Program-made: the position numbers and the translations under genes | NCBI GenBank assembly: GCA_032718475.1 | Contig: JAUCBJ010007361.1 | Location: 1-64,000 of the forward strand | DNA: 64,000 nt | Reading direction: 5' to 3' | Source of the DNA: Nemertoderma westbladi | Lineage: Eukaryota; Xenacoelomorpha; Nemertodermatida; Nemertodermatidae | Notes under the pieces: model-generated | The model's input: the letters and a program-made list of their open reading frames with translations, nothing else | What the model was told of the DNA's origin: nothing | Database searches by the model: none | Shown here: one piece after another, positions 9,559 to 21,197 of the stretch | Layout: each line of letters begins with the position of its first letter | Position numbering within the stretch: position 1 is the first letter of the stretch

Positions 9559-10888
9559 ATGCGATCGAGCAGAGAGAGGCAGGTTGACGTCGCGAGAGGG
9601 CAGACGAAGCGTCGAGCCCGATCAGAAGAGAGAGGGAGAATAGTGGAGTTTAACCGGGAGGTCGACGAGAGATCTCACGAGCCGGAATACTGCACCGAAA
9701 AGAGAAGAAGAGGAGATAGTAGAAAAGGTGTCGCCACGAACGATAGGAGTGTGAGGACAGATAGCGGACCGTCGATAGTAGAGATGGAGTTAGGGAGTCA
9801 GTGGGGTCGAACTTCGGGAGATTGACGTCACCCCGGAGAAACGCACCGCACGCCAAGAGAGGGGTACAGGACGTACCGATATAAAGTCGAGAACAGGAGA
9901 GGGGATCGAAGAGAAGCTTCCCGACGGGATATAGCTGCCGATCGAGAGTGCGGTAGTCGCCGGGAGATTCGAGATTTGCGAAGATTAAACTTCGGCTCGA
10001 AAGGGCACGTGCAGACTGCAGGACACACTGTAGGCCTTACTGCACATACTATTATAGGCCATGCTGGGAGAGATAGAGTAGGCGATAGGGTAGCGCGAAC
10101 GACGGGATTAAACCCGGAAGCCGCGGAGTACATACCGGTTGCTAGGCAAGAAGTGGGTAGGCCTATATCGGTACAGCAGCATGACTATAATACACAGGGA
10201 CATAACATATACCCAGGGGAGGGGGGGATTATTGCGGATAGGTGCATGGGCCCCAATATATTAACATCAACCCCAGTACCGAACATACCGGCCGGGGGGG
10301 GGGGGGGGACAGGGTGACATTCCCCCATCGCAATATCATCAATATACCCCAATAGGAGCAAGAACATCGAACCCCTTGGACGAGAACAGGTCGTGCGGAC
10401 AGTCGCTACCACACGCGGCCATACAGGGGACTGCTAGTCCACAGCTAGCTGGTAGCAGAGCCACACCGTGGCAGGGACAGAAAGAAAATAACACCAAAAA
10501 TAAACACAATCCCAATATACCCAGTAGGCCGAGTCTAGGCAATCGAAACACTAAATCGGTACATATAAACCTACGCGCGATACGTGAAGGACTATACAGG
10601 AAACGCTATAATCCAGGATTCGGATGTCAATTACATCGGGACGGAACCCATAAGACCAGGAGTTGTAAGCACTGGCAAGCGTTGCCCAAACGAGATCGTG
10701 TAGCCTACACAGACGCAAACGGACTATGTCATCGATGTGTGGTAAAAGGACACAGATCCGGAGAGTGTTGGAAAGGGAGAGGATGTGAAAGGACTAAACC
10801 AGGGGCAGAGAAGCCCATGAGCAAACATAAAGGAGTCGGGAAAGTAGAAGGAGGCGTGTTGCATACGCATGCAGGACTGACACAGTGA
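9559..10888 (+). pseudogene. gag 3' part with zinc-knuckle motifs
   Basis: An open frame from 9559 is broken by one TGA (9823-9825) and continues in the same frame to a G homopolymer near 10300. There the frame shifts by one and then runs to 10888. The protein is Arg-rich at first. Near its end it carries CQLHRDGTHKTRSC and CHRCVVKGHRSGEC, two Cys/His knuckles spaced as in Bel/Pao Gag nucleocapsid regions. It would package the element RNA. This is the second half of the gag interrupted at 3961. One nonsense codon and one homopolymer frameshift make it non-functional as read, though the latter could be a sequencing error. Confidence 0.65.
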
Positions 10889-11164
10889 GAGGGGGCATTA
10901 CATGGGCAGACGTCGTGTATACCGAGGGACGAGCGGGGGTCGTCGAGGCTTTTAATGCCAGCGCACATACAAAGGGGGAGGCCAGCAGAGGTAGTACCGA
11001 AGAGAGTGTGGCGAAGAGTTAAATGGCGTATAGGAGGGCAGCGGGAGAGTGCCTACTGGAAGAAGGGGCACCTGAGAGTTTTTAGTCGTCCAAAGTTTTG
11101 GACTGAGGGGGGTGGGAATGAGGGCGAGACGCCCTTCCCATGCATAAAATATAAAATAATTATT
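10889..11164 (+). other. sequence after gag, no recognised gene
   Basis: Short open stretches but no pol motif. This is where protease and RT would be expected in a complete element. Confidence 0.5.
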
Positions 11165-12430
11165 TAATTAAAAACAATAAAATAATTAAATAATAAAGTA
11201 GGTAGAAGTTAGGTAGTAAGAGAGTAGTACCGTTAGTTAGTTAGAGTTAGTGAGAGGGTACGTAGTACCGTTAGCAGGGAGTGTTAGAGAAGTTAGTTAG
11301 AGGGTACGTAGTACCGTTAGTTAGGTTAGTAAGAGGGTATGTAGTACCGTTAGTTAGAAAGAAAGTAGTAACAGTAGAGGGTTGTGGGCACCATAAGCGC
11401 CACGTAGGGAGTAGATCAGTAGAGGGTTGTGGGCACCGTAAGCGCCACGTAGAAAGTAGTAAGCAGAGTGGTTGTGGGCACCGCAAGCGCCACGTAGTTA
11501 GAGTCAGTAGGGGATGCGTTGAACTTAGTGGGGCACGGGCGTGATGACGTGTTTGATGTAAGAGCAGGGTATGTTAATTAGGGTGGGTGCTGGGCACAAG
11601 AAGTTAGTAGTAGAGTTAGTTGAGTTAGTAGAGAGTTAGTAAGAGTTAGTAGTAGAGTTAGTTGAGTTAGTAGAGTTAGTAAGAGTTAGTAGTAGTTCAC
11701 ATAATTAACGTACCCACTCTGCCGGCATTCAGAGCGTCACGTGCAGGCGAGTAGATGTAAAGGAAGTAAGTTAGAGATAGAGTAGAGTAGTAGAGAGGGC
11801 ACATAGGGTGCCATGTAGTAGAGTTAGAGTGTTAGAGGTAGTAGAGAGGGCACATAGGGTGCCAGGTAGTAGAGTAGAGCAGAGAGGGCACATAGGGTGC
11901 CAGGTAGTAGAGTTAGAGAGTTAGAGGTAGTAGAGTAGTAGAGAGGGCACATAGGGTGCCAGGTAGTAGAGTAGTAGAGAGGGCACATAGGGTGCCAGAG
12001 AATAGAGTAGTAGAGATGGGCACATAGGGTGCCAGGTAGTAGAATTAGAGGTAGTAGAGTAGTAGAGAGGGCACATAGGGTGCCAGGTAGTAGAGTAGTA
12101 GAGAGGGCACATAGGGTGCCAGAGAGTAGAGTAGTAGAGATGGGCACATAGGGTGCCAGACAGTAGAGTGGTTGTGGGCACCGCAAGCGCCACGTAGTTA
12201 GAAGAGTGGGTAGAGTTAGAGAGAGTTAGTAGAAGTAGAGAGTTAGTAGGAGTTAGTTAGACTTAGTAGAGCTAGAAGAGTAGGGTAAGAATTAGAGAGA
12301 GTTAGTAGAAGCATAGAGTTAGTAGGAGTTAGTTAGACTTAGTAGAGCTAGTTAGAGTCGGAGAGTTAGTAGAAAGTAAGATAGTTAGATAGTTAGCAAG
12401 TAAGTAGTAGGTAGATAGTATGATAGCACA
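11165..12430 (+). repeat. complex tandem-repeat block replacing pol
   Basis: Successive arrays share a TTAGTAGAG background. 11205-11370 has units with GGTAC-GTA-GTACC. 11374-11500 (and once at about 12165-12200) has about 55-bp units with GTGGGCACC...GCGCCACG. 11785-12165 has about ten units with GGCAC-ATAGG-GTGCC. 12205-12380 is a duplicated block of about 90 bp. Each array carries its own short self-complementary core. No coding potential is evident. Confidence 0.85.
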
Positions 12431-12461
12431 GGGGTAGCATTAGAGATTAAGGCCTTAGGGA

Positions 12462-12809
12462 GTGACAGAGAGTAGAGAGGTGATAGTGCGGAGTGCGAAG
12501 AGAGCATGGGCGCAATTCAAGTGTGGGGGAGGAGAAGTGAGAGGAAGAGTGTGGGACGAGGAGGTCCGGGAGTATGCGAGAGTTAGGGTGAGAGTGGTGA
12601 GAGTGCCGGGGAAACAAAAATTGTGTGAGAGAAGCGCACGATCGGCCCGACACGAGACGCCAGAGGGTAGTGACATCATACCCATAGGGAGCGGCCTGGA
12701 AAGCTGGCTCCGAAAGAAAATAGACCCACCCCACACCCGATACCAGATCGGGATCCAGCGGAATTGTAGCGCACTTGAGTTGGATGCTATCTTCTCACCG
12801 GGAAGATAG
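12462..12809 (+). CDS. short hypothetical ORF before the 3' LTR
   Basis: 115-residue ORF, Arg-rich in the first half, ending just before the polypurine tract. It resembles nothing I recognise. It could be the remnant of a pol/env C-terminus or chance. Confidence 0.25.
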   Translation: MTESREVIVRSAKRAWAQFKCGGGEVRGRVWDEEVREYARVRVRVVRVPGKQKLCERSARSARHETPEGSDIIPIGSGLESWLRKKIDPPHTRYQIGIQRNCSALELDAIFSPGR

Positions 12810-12822
12810 CATGGGGGGGGAG
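12784..12822 (+). promoter_or_regulatory. stem-loop plus polypurine tract of the LTR element
   Basis: A perfect 11-bp stem, ATGCTATCTTC (12784-12794) with GAAGATAGCAT (12802-12812), loop TCACCGG. It is followed at once by a G-rich purine run that abuts the TG of the 3' LTR at 12823. The purine run is the expected plus-strand primer. A stem directly before it is unusual. Confidence 0.75.
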
Positions 12823-13367
12823 TGTTAGCTTATTCAATTCCGCTAACACCCCACAAAGTAAGCCGTTAAGCAATATTGGGAGCACGAGGTTAATTACCCA
12901 ACCTCGTGCCACCCCGAGAGAGTGGGAAGGAGAAACGCACAATAGGGGTCAGGGGCCATACCCCTGACAGAGAGAGAATAGCAGGAGTGAGGGGAAACAC
13001 TCCAAAGGGCGCCAACAGGGATATTAGCCAATGGGGGGAAGGCACCGACTGGGTAATGCAATGAGGCCAACCCGTGCAGTATATATTACCTGTACAGTAA
13101 TCATTGTGGTTAGTTATCTCAGTCTGTCACTACAGTCACGGTAGTGCGGTGACAATTTAGACCGTCATCGCCGTCACCAGTTTACTCAGTATATTCTACC
13201 GGTACATCAGTTATCTCATATCGAGCTATCAGATATTTATCTATCCTATATTATCAGAGAACGTCGGAACAAGCAAAACTCTTATATCTTTTCCACCGAA
13301 CGGTGCGGCCCTTGACGCGTACATAAGCAACACCGGATAAACCGGGATCCTCTCAGATCCTGTCACA
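12823..13367 (+). repeat. 3' LTR
   Basis: 545 bp, same ends as the 5' LTR, followed by GAAAC (13368-13372), the right target duplication. Confidence 0.95.
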
Positions 13368-15182
13368 GAAACGCTTTATCAAATAAATGAGTTTTGAGGT
13401 TCTTCTTAAATATTTCAATAGATGTTGTGGAATGTATTTAGTTGGTAGTTTATTCTAAAGTGTAGGTCCCAATACTGGAAAGGCGCGCTCACCAAGCATT
13501 CTGTGTATATACATAGTGTTCGAAGAGACAGTAACGTACCCTGCAATATCCTACTGTAAAGTCTGTGAATCAAAACGTAATCCGTCCTTCTCACCAAAAC
13601 AGTAAACTCTAAGTGGGCAAATCTATATTGCAGTATCGGTCTCTTATAACCGGTGAGGCAGAAAACAGTCTACGAACGGACAAACTTCGATAAAACAAAT
13701 CCCGCGCAGCGAATCCTAAAATCAGGCTGACTCACTGACGGACTAAAGGCGTTCGTATACTTTGCCGCGGTGTGATTTATATGGGTTGGGTGAGAGTTGC
13801 TAGCTAAATGTCTAACTAGCGGCAAAAGCGCAGTGCGGACTAAATTATTTCATATATTTTGAGGTGTAAATAATTTCTAACGCGTGTGTGTGTCTTGATT
13901 CTATCAGTCAAAATCAGTTTTGATCCTTCATGTATATAATTACTGGGTCTGGTGTATTTTATAAATACTCCAATTTTATAGGTAGCTTGTAGGTCCAATA
14001 CTCACAAATGATAAGGCTCCTTCCCCTTTTGTGTACTTCCAGGACTCAAATTCAGGCATAAGGTTAACACTACGCCCAGAATTCGGCAATTTAATTTACC
14101 AGGTCCCTAATACTAAGAAGAAATGTGTTAGTTTACTACTGTAGGCGTACAGTTACAAATAGCTGGCCTGGCTTCCTATCTAGAATTTTGGTTGCTTAGG
14201 TGGGCACGGCAACTTCTTATCAGGACGTCGGCGGGGACACGGTAGATGTTAGTATCCCTAATAGCCTTAATTTATTTGCGCCTAGCAATAAACTGCCCTA
14301 CCGCCTGAACGGTACAATCCTAATTCAGGTAAAAACACAGTAACCTCTAGGCCTACAAGTTCCAACGCAAACAATAGACACCGCTGCACTACAAACGAGC
14401 CACCGACGCACCTATACCTAGCAAGAGTTAGGCGTACAGCTTGCTGCACCCTACCAATGTGTATGCCTTGTACTGGTGTGCCTGCGTCTTAGTCTGCGTA
14501 CTAGTATCTCTGCCTGCTCTACTCTCTCTCCTCCCCCCGTAGGAATGTGAAGGTCTGCTGCGGGTTTTCTCTGAATTAAGACAGTACAGTCCCTAGATGT
14601 AATTTTTAGCGCACAGCGTGTCACTACCTCTACCTTCGATCTTTGGTCTTACACTTAGATAGCAAGGCATCGAACGCTGTCTAACCTTTCAGGCGATGGG
14701 CGAATAACTAAGAATGATATTGTGGGTTGTCTCCTCCTACATTCCTCCGATGTTCCCGTCTATTGCTGCGGTCCGCTGTCTAGCCTGCCATCCTGTCCCT
14801 CAGTTGGGTTCACCGTGGTGAAACATGATAGAAAAAGGGCAGATATAGCGATAATTCTGACTTTATTACAGATAACCAACAATTATATTAATACAAACAA
14901 TGTAATCTGAAATACGAAGTAAGAAGAAGAAGTGTGTAAGATAGAGTGAATGAATGATTAACTAATGAACAAATTGCACCTTTTTATAGCAAATTAGTGC
15001 TGCAAACAATCGAGAATATTCCATGAGTTATATTGGGTTTTTAAAGATAATCATTGGTCCAGCAAACACGTAGCTTGCACGACATTGGTTACTATCTAAT
15101 AACTGCAATCGTATTGGTTAATCTACCTTGAGCAAATGCAATTTAATTCGTAGCGGTTAATTCAAATGAGTTGAAACTTAGC
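13368..15182. other. flank of the LTR insertion, no recognised gene
   Basis: 13368-13650 is probably the right half of the dispersed repeat seen at 990-1263. The rest is mixed-composition sequence with short ORFs only. I see no feature I can support. Confidence 0.5.
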
Positions 15183-15189
15183 ACAAAAA

Positions 15190-15271
15190 ATAATTCGCAC
15201 CTGCTAGGATTCGAACTCGATACCTACTACACGAATTTCTAACGCTTAACCGACTGAGCTACTGAACCACT
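15190..15271 (-). repeat. tRNA-like sequence, probable SINE head
   Basis: On the minus strand TAGCTCAGTCGG (A box, 15251-15262) precedes GAGTTCGAATCC (B box, about 15207-15219) at tRNA-like spacing. The acceptor ends do not pair and the T stem is poor, so this is a decayed tRNA or a tRNA-derived SINE rather than a working tRNA gene. Confidence 0.5.
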
Positions 15272-16341
15272 TGAACAATGTTGTACAAATAGATATAGTA
15301 AATGCAAATGAGGACTTAATGTAATCTTTATAGAAAGTTAATTCGAACAAAATAAAATTTTGAAAATCCACGGCATTTATGAGAATATAATTCTATACCG
15401 CTCCATGAAAACAGGATATTATCGTGCATAAAATATACGGTTTTCACCAATCAAATCAAATTATGGAATACTTGGGGAGTAACTACATATTTACAAATTA
15501 AATTTCAAACAATAATACTTCCTTTCTACGTAATAATTTGGTACAAAATAATTACAAATTCAAACTTTACATATTTAAGGCTTTATTAAGTAGGTACAAT
15601 ATAAATCTAAATTAAATTCACCAAAAATAAATCTATTGCATCTCAATATTGCACAAATTCAAATAATTACAAATACAAATACTTTCGTGCCTAAATATAA
15701 ATTGCATAAGTTCGGAAAATTACAAATATGAGTCTCTCTAAGTACAAACTTTCTAAATATAAAATTACAAAATATAACGATTTACAAATGAAATCATAAG
15801 AAAGGCTCACGAGTCTTCCGTCTACTCTTGCCTTCTATTTCACTGCAAATACAAATACTGCTTATAAAATATAAATTGCATAATATTCGAAACAATATAA
15901 ATTGCATAAGTTCGGAATAATCACAAATATAAAATATAAATCTTTCAAAATATAACGCTTTCTAAATATAAAACTTTCTAAATACAAAACTTTCTAAATA
16001 CAAAATATAAATCAAATAAATCACAAGAAAGGCTCACGAGTCTTCCATCCACTCTTTGCCTTCCATTTTACCGTCTTTCAGAACGGGCCCTGCCACGTCC
16101 TCGAAAACTGCGTACAGGCCATTTAGCTCGTGATATGGGACTTGTGGGGCGAGTCACTAGTTTACCTTGGACGTTGGGAGATGGTGCGACCATTTCCTCA
16201 CATATTCGTCTATTAGGCATCCAAATCCTCGACCGACTCGACCCGACGTAAAACATCTGGGAACGCGTGGGAAGCGGACGACGCAGACCGAAGAGAAACT
16301 TGCGCCCCCCTTTGATCGACTGGTATGTGTTCTAATCCTCG
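15272..16341. other. AT-rich sequence with an imperfect tandem duplication
   Basis: A block containing GGCTCACGAGTCTTCC occurs at about 15805 and about 16029, with similar ACAAATATAAA-rich sequence before each copy (period about 225). 16080-16330 is notably GC-rich and may be a fragment of another element. No gene recognised. Confidence 0.5.
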
Positions 16342-17773
16342 TTGTGGTTCTCTTTCGTTCTTCAACATTTATACAATGGGCCCTCCTTTAGTTTCAATAC
16401 TGTTACATCACTACAAATGTATGAAATAATTAATAAGCTAAATGTCTCAAAGTCATCTGGACCTTCTGATATTCCAATTAAAATATTCAAATTAATGTCA
16501 CCACACATATGTGAACCCCTCACAGCTATCTTTAATAATTGTATAACACAATCAAAATTTCCTAGCTCATTAAAAATATCACAAATAACACCAATATATA
16601 AAAAGGAGAACCATCTAGACCCAGCTAACTACAGACCTATAGCAGTTACTCAACCAATAGCAAAAATATTCGAACGTCATTTAGTTAATCAAATTAATAC
16701 ATATTTGTATCAAAATAACCTACTAAATCCATACCAGTTCGGCTTTCGAAAGAAATATTCTACAGTAGACGCCATTACGTACGCTACGGAGCAGTGGAGA
16801 GCTGAAATCAACCAAAGTAAGTATGTTGCCGTGGCGTTCCTCGACCTCAGCAAGGCCTTTAACTCTCTCAGACACGATACTTCACTAAAAGAGCTCGATT
16901 CATTAGGATTTCATTCAACGGCTTTAAAATTAATTAAAAATTACCTCTCAGACCGCAAACAGAAAGTTAAAATCGGAAACATTTCTTCGACATATTTGAC
17001 CGAAAAAAGGGGTGTCCCTCAAGGTACCCTAATGGGGCCTTTAATGTACACACTCTATACTAACACTATGCCATCTCTAGTAACTAAAAATACGTCCATG
17101 GTACAATACGCTGACGACACAGCCATATATATATCAGGAAAAGATCCGGTCTACTTAGCAAGCGAATTAAAAAACATCATACATAATATTTCAAACATTT
17201 TCCAGGCATACAGTCTTCAAGTTAATCCAGATAAAACAGAACTTTTACTTCTACATCCACATAAAAATATAGACAATAATATTCCAAAAATAAAAATTAA
17301 ATTAAACAAAGAATGTATAATAGAACAATCGACTAGCGTACGATATTTAGGTATAAAAATAGACAATAAACTAGAATGGAAAGAGCAGATTGATTCAGTT
17401 ATTAGTAAAATGGGTATGGCAATTTCGGGTCTAAGAAAAATTAAAGGGCAATTACCACTAAAAACGAAAATTACTTTATATAAAGCATTGGTTTTACCAT
17501 ACCATAATTATTGTTCCCAGCTGCTGTTATCTTTACACAATGGATATGGACACAAAAAAATACTGTACCGTTTGGAAAAAATGCAGAACTTAGCACTACG
17601 TTGCATATTTAGCAAAAAACCAAAAGATTGTTCTGCTACCGAACTTCGCACAAAAGCTAAAATTCCAACTCTTTATGCATCTCGCGAATACTACGGCATC
17701 ACCTTTTTACACAAATTTTTACTAGGAATAGCAGAACCATTCAAACATCTCGACCTACCATTCTTAAAAAATG
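16342..17773 (+). pseudogene. LINE reverse transcriptase, 5' part of an ORF split by an LTR element
   Basis: About 475 residues; LINE homology begins near 16390. Motifs: NYRPIAVTQPIAKIFE, AFLDLSKAFNSLRH, GVPQGTLMGPLMYTLY, catalytic QYADDTAIY, NPDKTELLLL. These define a CR1/Jockey-group RT. No endonuclease is present upstream, so it is 5'-truncated. The frame is cut at 17773 by a 15 kb LTR retrotransposon and resumes in the same frame at 32810. Apart from truncation and insertion, this ORF has no internal stop. Confidence 0.85.
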
Positions 17774-18970
17774 TGTAAAAGCTTTTGCGGGATGTAACTG
17801 GCCCTTTTTTCTCCGCAATCCAGTTTTCCCTCAATGCGCTCAAATACTCTAAAACTGCCCGGCTCGAGTGATGCAGTATGCTGGCTGATTGGCTGATTTG
17901 CTGTACGTGTATGGCCTCTTTGTTCTGTTCGATTAACCAATCAGAACAATGATCGACCAATCAGAGCGATTTAGCCTTGTGTTGGCTATGGGCTGCAAAG
18001 GCTAGGGAGGTTTGGCATTTAGACATTCGTGGAACCTATAGAATCTGGAGTTCTGCCAATGAGAGCTATTTCTCTTTGTGTTGAAAGCTACCTATAACAG
18101 CCCACAGGTTTCAGTGTGTTGGTTTTCCTGATGCCAGAACATCGGCTATGGAATTATTCTGTTTCAGACTTTAGCCAAACATTAGAACGGCTTTGATTAC
18201 CGGAACGTATAACTGTTATCCTCTCAAACCAAACCAAACCACAAGTCCAACCTGCCGCAACATTGCAAGTCAAATCAAACTTACACACCGCATTATTTTA
18301 CTGCTATTTACTGTCAGTGTTTATTAATTGTAATAGTTGATGGAAGATTGTTATATTTGGATAATATCGATAAATAATCATAAAACCCCATCTTCTTGAT
18401 ATACTGAAGGTAAGAGACTGGTTACATATAGCAATTGCGACTTATATGATATTGGTTTTGGAGTGAATCTAATGCTATTTCATAGGCACTACATGGGTCA
18501 ATTGCTGTTCTCTTTATATGTGACTAAAATTAGTAAAGGTCGGCAGATCGGTGTGCAACATTGTGCGGTAGTGTGCATGACTGTGACAGATAACAAAGCA
18601 TCTCCTAAAGAATGCGCCTTATACGTTAATCATTAGCCATCCCGTTGTGTTTAGTGTAAGTCATAGCTCTGTTTATATATTTAGAGCGCCACGTCCTAAA
18701 GGAACTGTTAATATTTCCCGAAAGTGAATAATATTTGTCAGAGATTATATATTAACGATCAATCGAATAATACAGTAGGCCTACACCGCAATAAGGTCAG
18801 AGCCCCCAAATCCAGTCTCACAGGTATATCCAGCGGGTGAATGGTCGCGCATAGGCTGGCTTCGGCTAATGTAGTGTATCAAATACTCGTCATAGGCTAA
18901 AGTCGATTTATAATCTAGAAGACACCTAAATTAGGCGGGTTAAACTGCCTAAGGTCTAAAAGCGCGAACA
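17774..18970 (+). repeat. 5' LTR of the Bel/Pao-like element
   Basis: 1197 bp, TGTAAAAG ... GCGAACA, matching 31608-32804 at the same length with about fourteen substitutions. Confidence 0.95.
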
Positions 18971-21197
18971 ATAACAGTTATATTCTTTATTTGCGGTGTA
19001 GCCAATAAATACATTTGTCTATTGTTCTGGTAAGAACAATAACAGTTATTGCTTCTTTATTGCAGTAAGCAATAAAGCTGAAGTACCGGTCGACCGGTAA
19101 CCTGTAGGCCTAACTTGGTACATCAGTATTATTTCGATTGTGATATATTGTATATTGTAGGCTGTTAGTGGATTAGGGATTGATCACCCCTTATTCCTTT
19201 GTATGGTTTACTTGTTTCTGTCAGTTTTATTTATTTGTAGGCTAATATTGAGCAGAAGGCGTGTAAGCCTGCTCAGATTGTACAGACAATTTGTAGGCTG
19301 GACTGTTGTCTGACTGTTGTTAGGTTAGAACGGATTGCAGTGTATGTGGAGTGTATGTCCGATAAAGTGCCAGTTAGGAACGTGGGGGCATCCAATGCTG
19401 CAAGGTAAATCCCCCCCGAAAGAATAAGTCATACTACTAGGTTAGAACGCATACTAACTAACCATTTCGGAGTCTGCATGTACTGTAATTTATTTAGGCT
19501 TGATAGTAGTCTGCCAGCGTTTAGTCTGTATTTTGTTTGTGTAGTCTGTACAGGTACCGTAATATTTCTTATTCAGATAATTTATAGGCTAGATTGTTGT
19601 CTGGCTGTTGTTAGGTCTGAAGAGATTGTAGTGTGTATGGAGTGTATGTCCGATAAAGTGCCGGTTAGGAACGTAGGGGCATCCAGTGCTGTAAGGTAAA
19701 TCCCCCCCGAAAGAATAAGTCGTACTACTCGGTTAGAACGCATACTAACTAACCATTTCGGAGTCTGCACATACTGTAGTTTATTTAGGCTTGATAGTAG
19801 TCTGCCAGCGTTTGGTTTGTATTTTGTTTGAGTAGTTTGTACGGGTAGCGTAATATTTATTATTCAGAGTTTATGCGATTATTCGCAACATTCATACCCC
19901 CAAGTTTATTCCTACAGTAATTGTGCTTGTTATACATACCGTTATAGTTAAACTAACCCCGGTACTACATCAGGGCTGCTTGGCGTAGGTAAAGACTGGA
20001 GATTTTGTGCTCTGGTCACTCCGGCAGATACCGTGGTTCTTTTAGCTGTACAAGTATTTTTAACTGCTGGTTATTTGTTATACAAGTACTTGTACCTAAT
20101 TTAGGGTTTAGTGTACAGTGCTTTCCGAAGGTAATTAGTGTGTAGGCAGTATATTTGTGTTGTAAAGTGGTTAATAGGCACGTTGGTTCTGGTAGACCGC
20201 GGTAATTAACTTCTAGGTAGGAACACTCCGTGATACATAACGTAGTACTTATAGCGATACGGCTATAAGTCGTCAGACGGTGGTATTTTTCCTATCTGGA
20301 CAACACAGTATATTTACTACTGCTTTGTTATTTTCAAATACCGTAGTATCCTGTCTGTTTGTAATAACCAGATATTCTAACCCTTTGTTAGGCTGGTTTG
20401 TAGACTTCTTGTAAAATTACCCTAAAAATTCGTACGTGTAAATTTTTGTGTTTATTTAGAGATTGTAATCTCACCCCGCATTGTACATAATTTGTAGTAA
20501 TAAGTAACTTAGGTAAATTAGAATTATTTGTTTTAGTGTCCAACAAGTAGCACTTCACTGAGAGCGCACAGCTTCGGTGTAGTGACTCCTTCCCAGAAAT
20601 AATAACATTTATTTCAAATATTGACAAAACCCATTATAGGGGTATATATATTATAAATCAACTCAAACCGATTTATAAATTAGTAGGCCTATCATACATC
20701 AATTAGGTCTTAATATCAGTTGGACTACTGCTTAAATAACGGTAATAAAGTAAGGTAAAGTAACCAAGTAATCCCTAAAATTCAGAAATTCAATTATTTT
20801 AAAAATAATTGACATACCGGTATTTACAATAGGCTTATTATATTTATTTCAATAAATTTAGGCTGAAATTATACCGGTATTCTGTAATTAATTCTAGTCC
20901 ATAATTATACCTATATATATTATAAGTGTAAGCTGTATACCAGTATTCACGATAGGCCTATTATATATTTATATATATTTGTGCTGAAATTACATACCAG
21001 TATTCTGTGACAAATCTTGTCTGTAATAATACTTATATATACTATAAGCATACCGGTATTCTAATATATTAGATATATATATCACGTTAAACAGAGTAAC
21101 GATATCGGTAATTAATTACTAGGCTAACAGTGATACTGAATTACTAGACTTGCTTTAACTGTAATATAGCAGTAGGCATTCAACTGTACAATCAAAC
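18971..21197 (+). other. long 5' leader of the Bel/Pao-like element
   Basis: 2.2 kb without a convincing ORF. The motif AACAATAACAGTTAT spans the LTR junction and recurs at about 19027. The leader contains two tandem units of about 291 bp (19283-19573 and 19574-19867). The remainder is AT-rich with repeated ACCGGTATT words. Confidence 0.6.
19283..19867 (+). repeat. tandem duplication, two units of about 291 bp
   Basis: Both units contain GTCCGATAAAGTGCC and AAATCCCCCCCGAAAGAATA. The second is diverged by scattered substitutions. Offset is 291 bases, measured at the GTCCGATAAAG motif. Confidence 0.85.

Larger units (their letters stand above)
1264..13367 (+). mobile_element. 12.1 kb non-autonomous LTR retrotransposon, Bel/Pao-like gag, no pol
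   Basis: Two 545-bp direct repeats (1264-1808 and 12823-13367) begin TGTTAG and end GTCACA. They are flanked by the 5-bp duplication GAAAC (1259-1263 and 13368-13372), which is diagnostic of an LTR retrotransposon insertion. A purine tract sits directly before the 3' LTR. The interior holds gag-like ORFs (1902-3736 and 9559-10888, the latter with zinc-knuckle motifs). I find no protease, reverse transcriptase, RNase H or integrase belonging to the element. About 5.6 kb of the interior (3962-9525) is a later nested insertion. The 3' part of the interior is tandem repeats instead of pol, so the element must have used enzymes in trans. About nine differences between the LTRs by eye suggest a fairly recent insertion. 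Confidence 0.93.

Noticed and set aside
11271-12193. Short ORFs in the 11.2-12.2 kb repeats
   Set aside because: Composition of the tandem units explains them, and none has a domain.
15190-15271. Functional tRNA gene on the minus strand
   Set aside because: B box and A box spacing fits, but the acceptor ends are not complementary and the T stem has mismatches.
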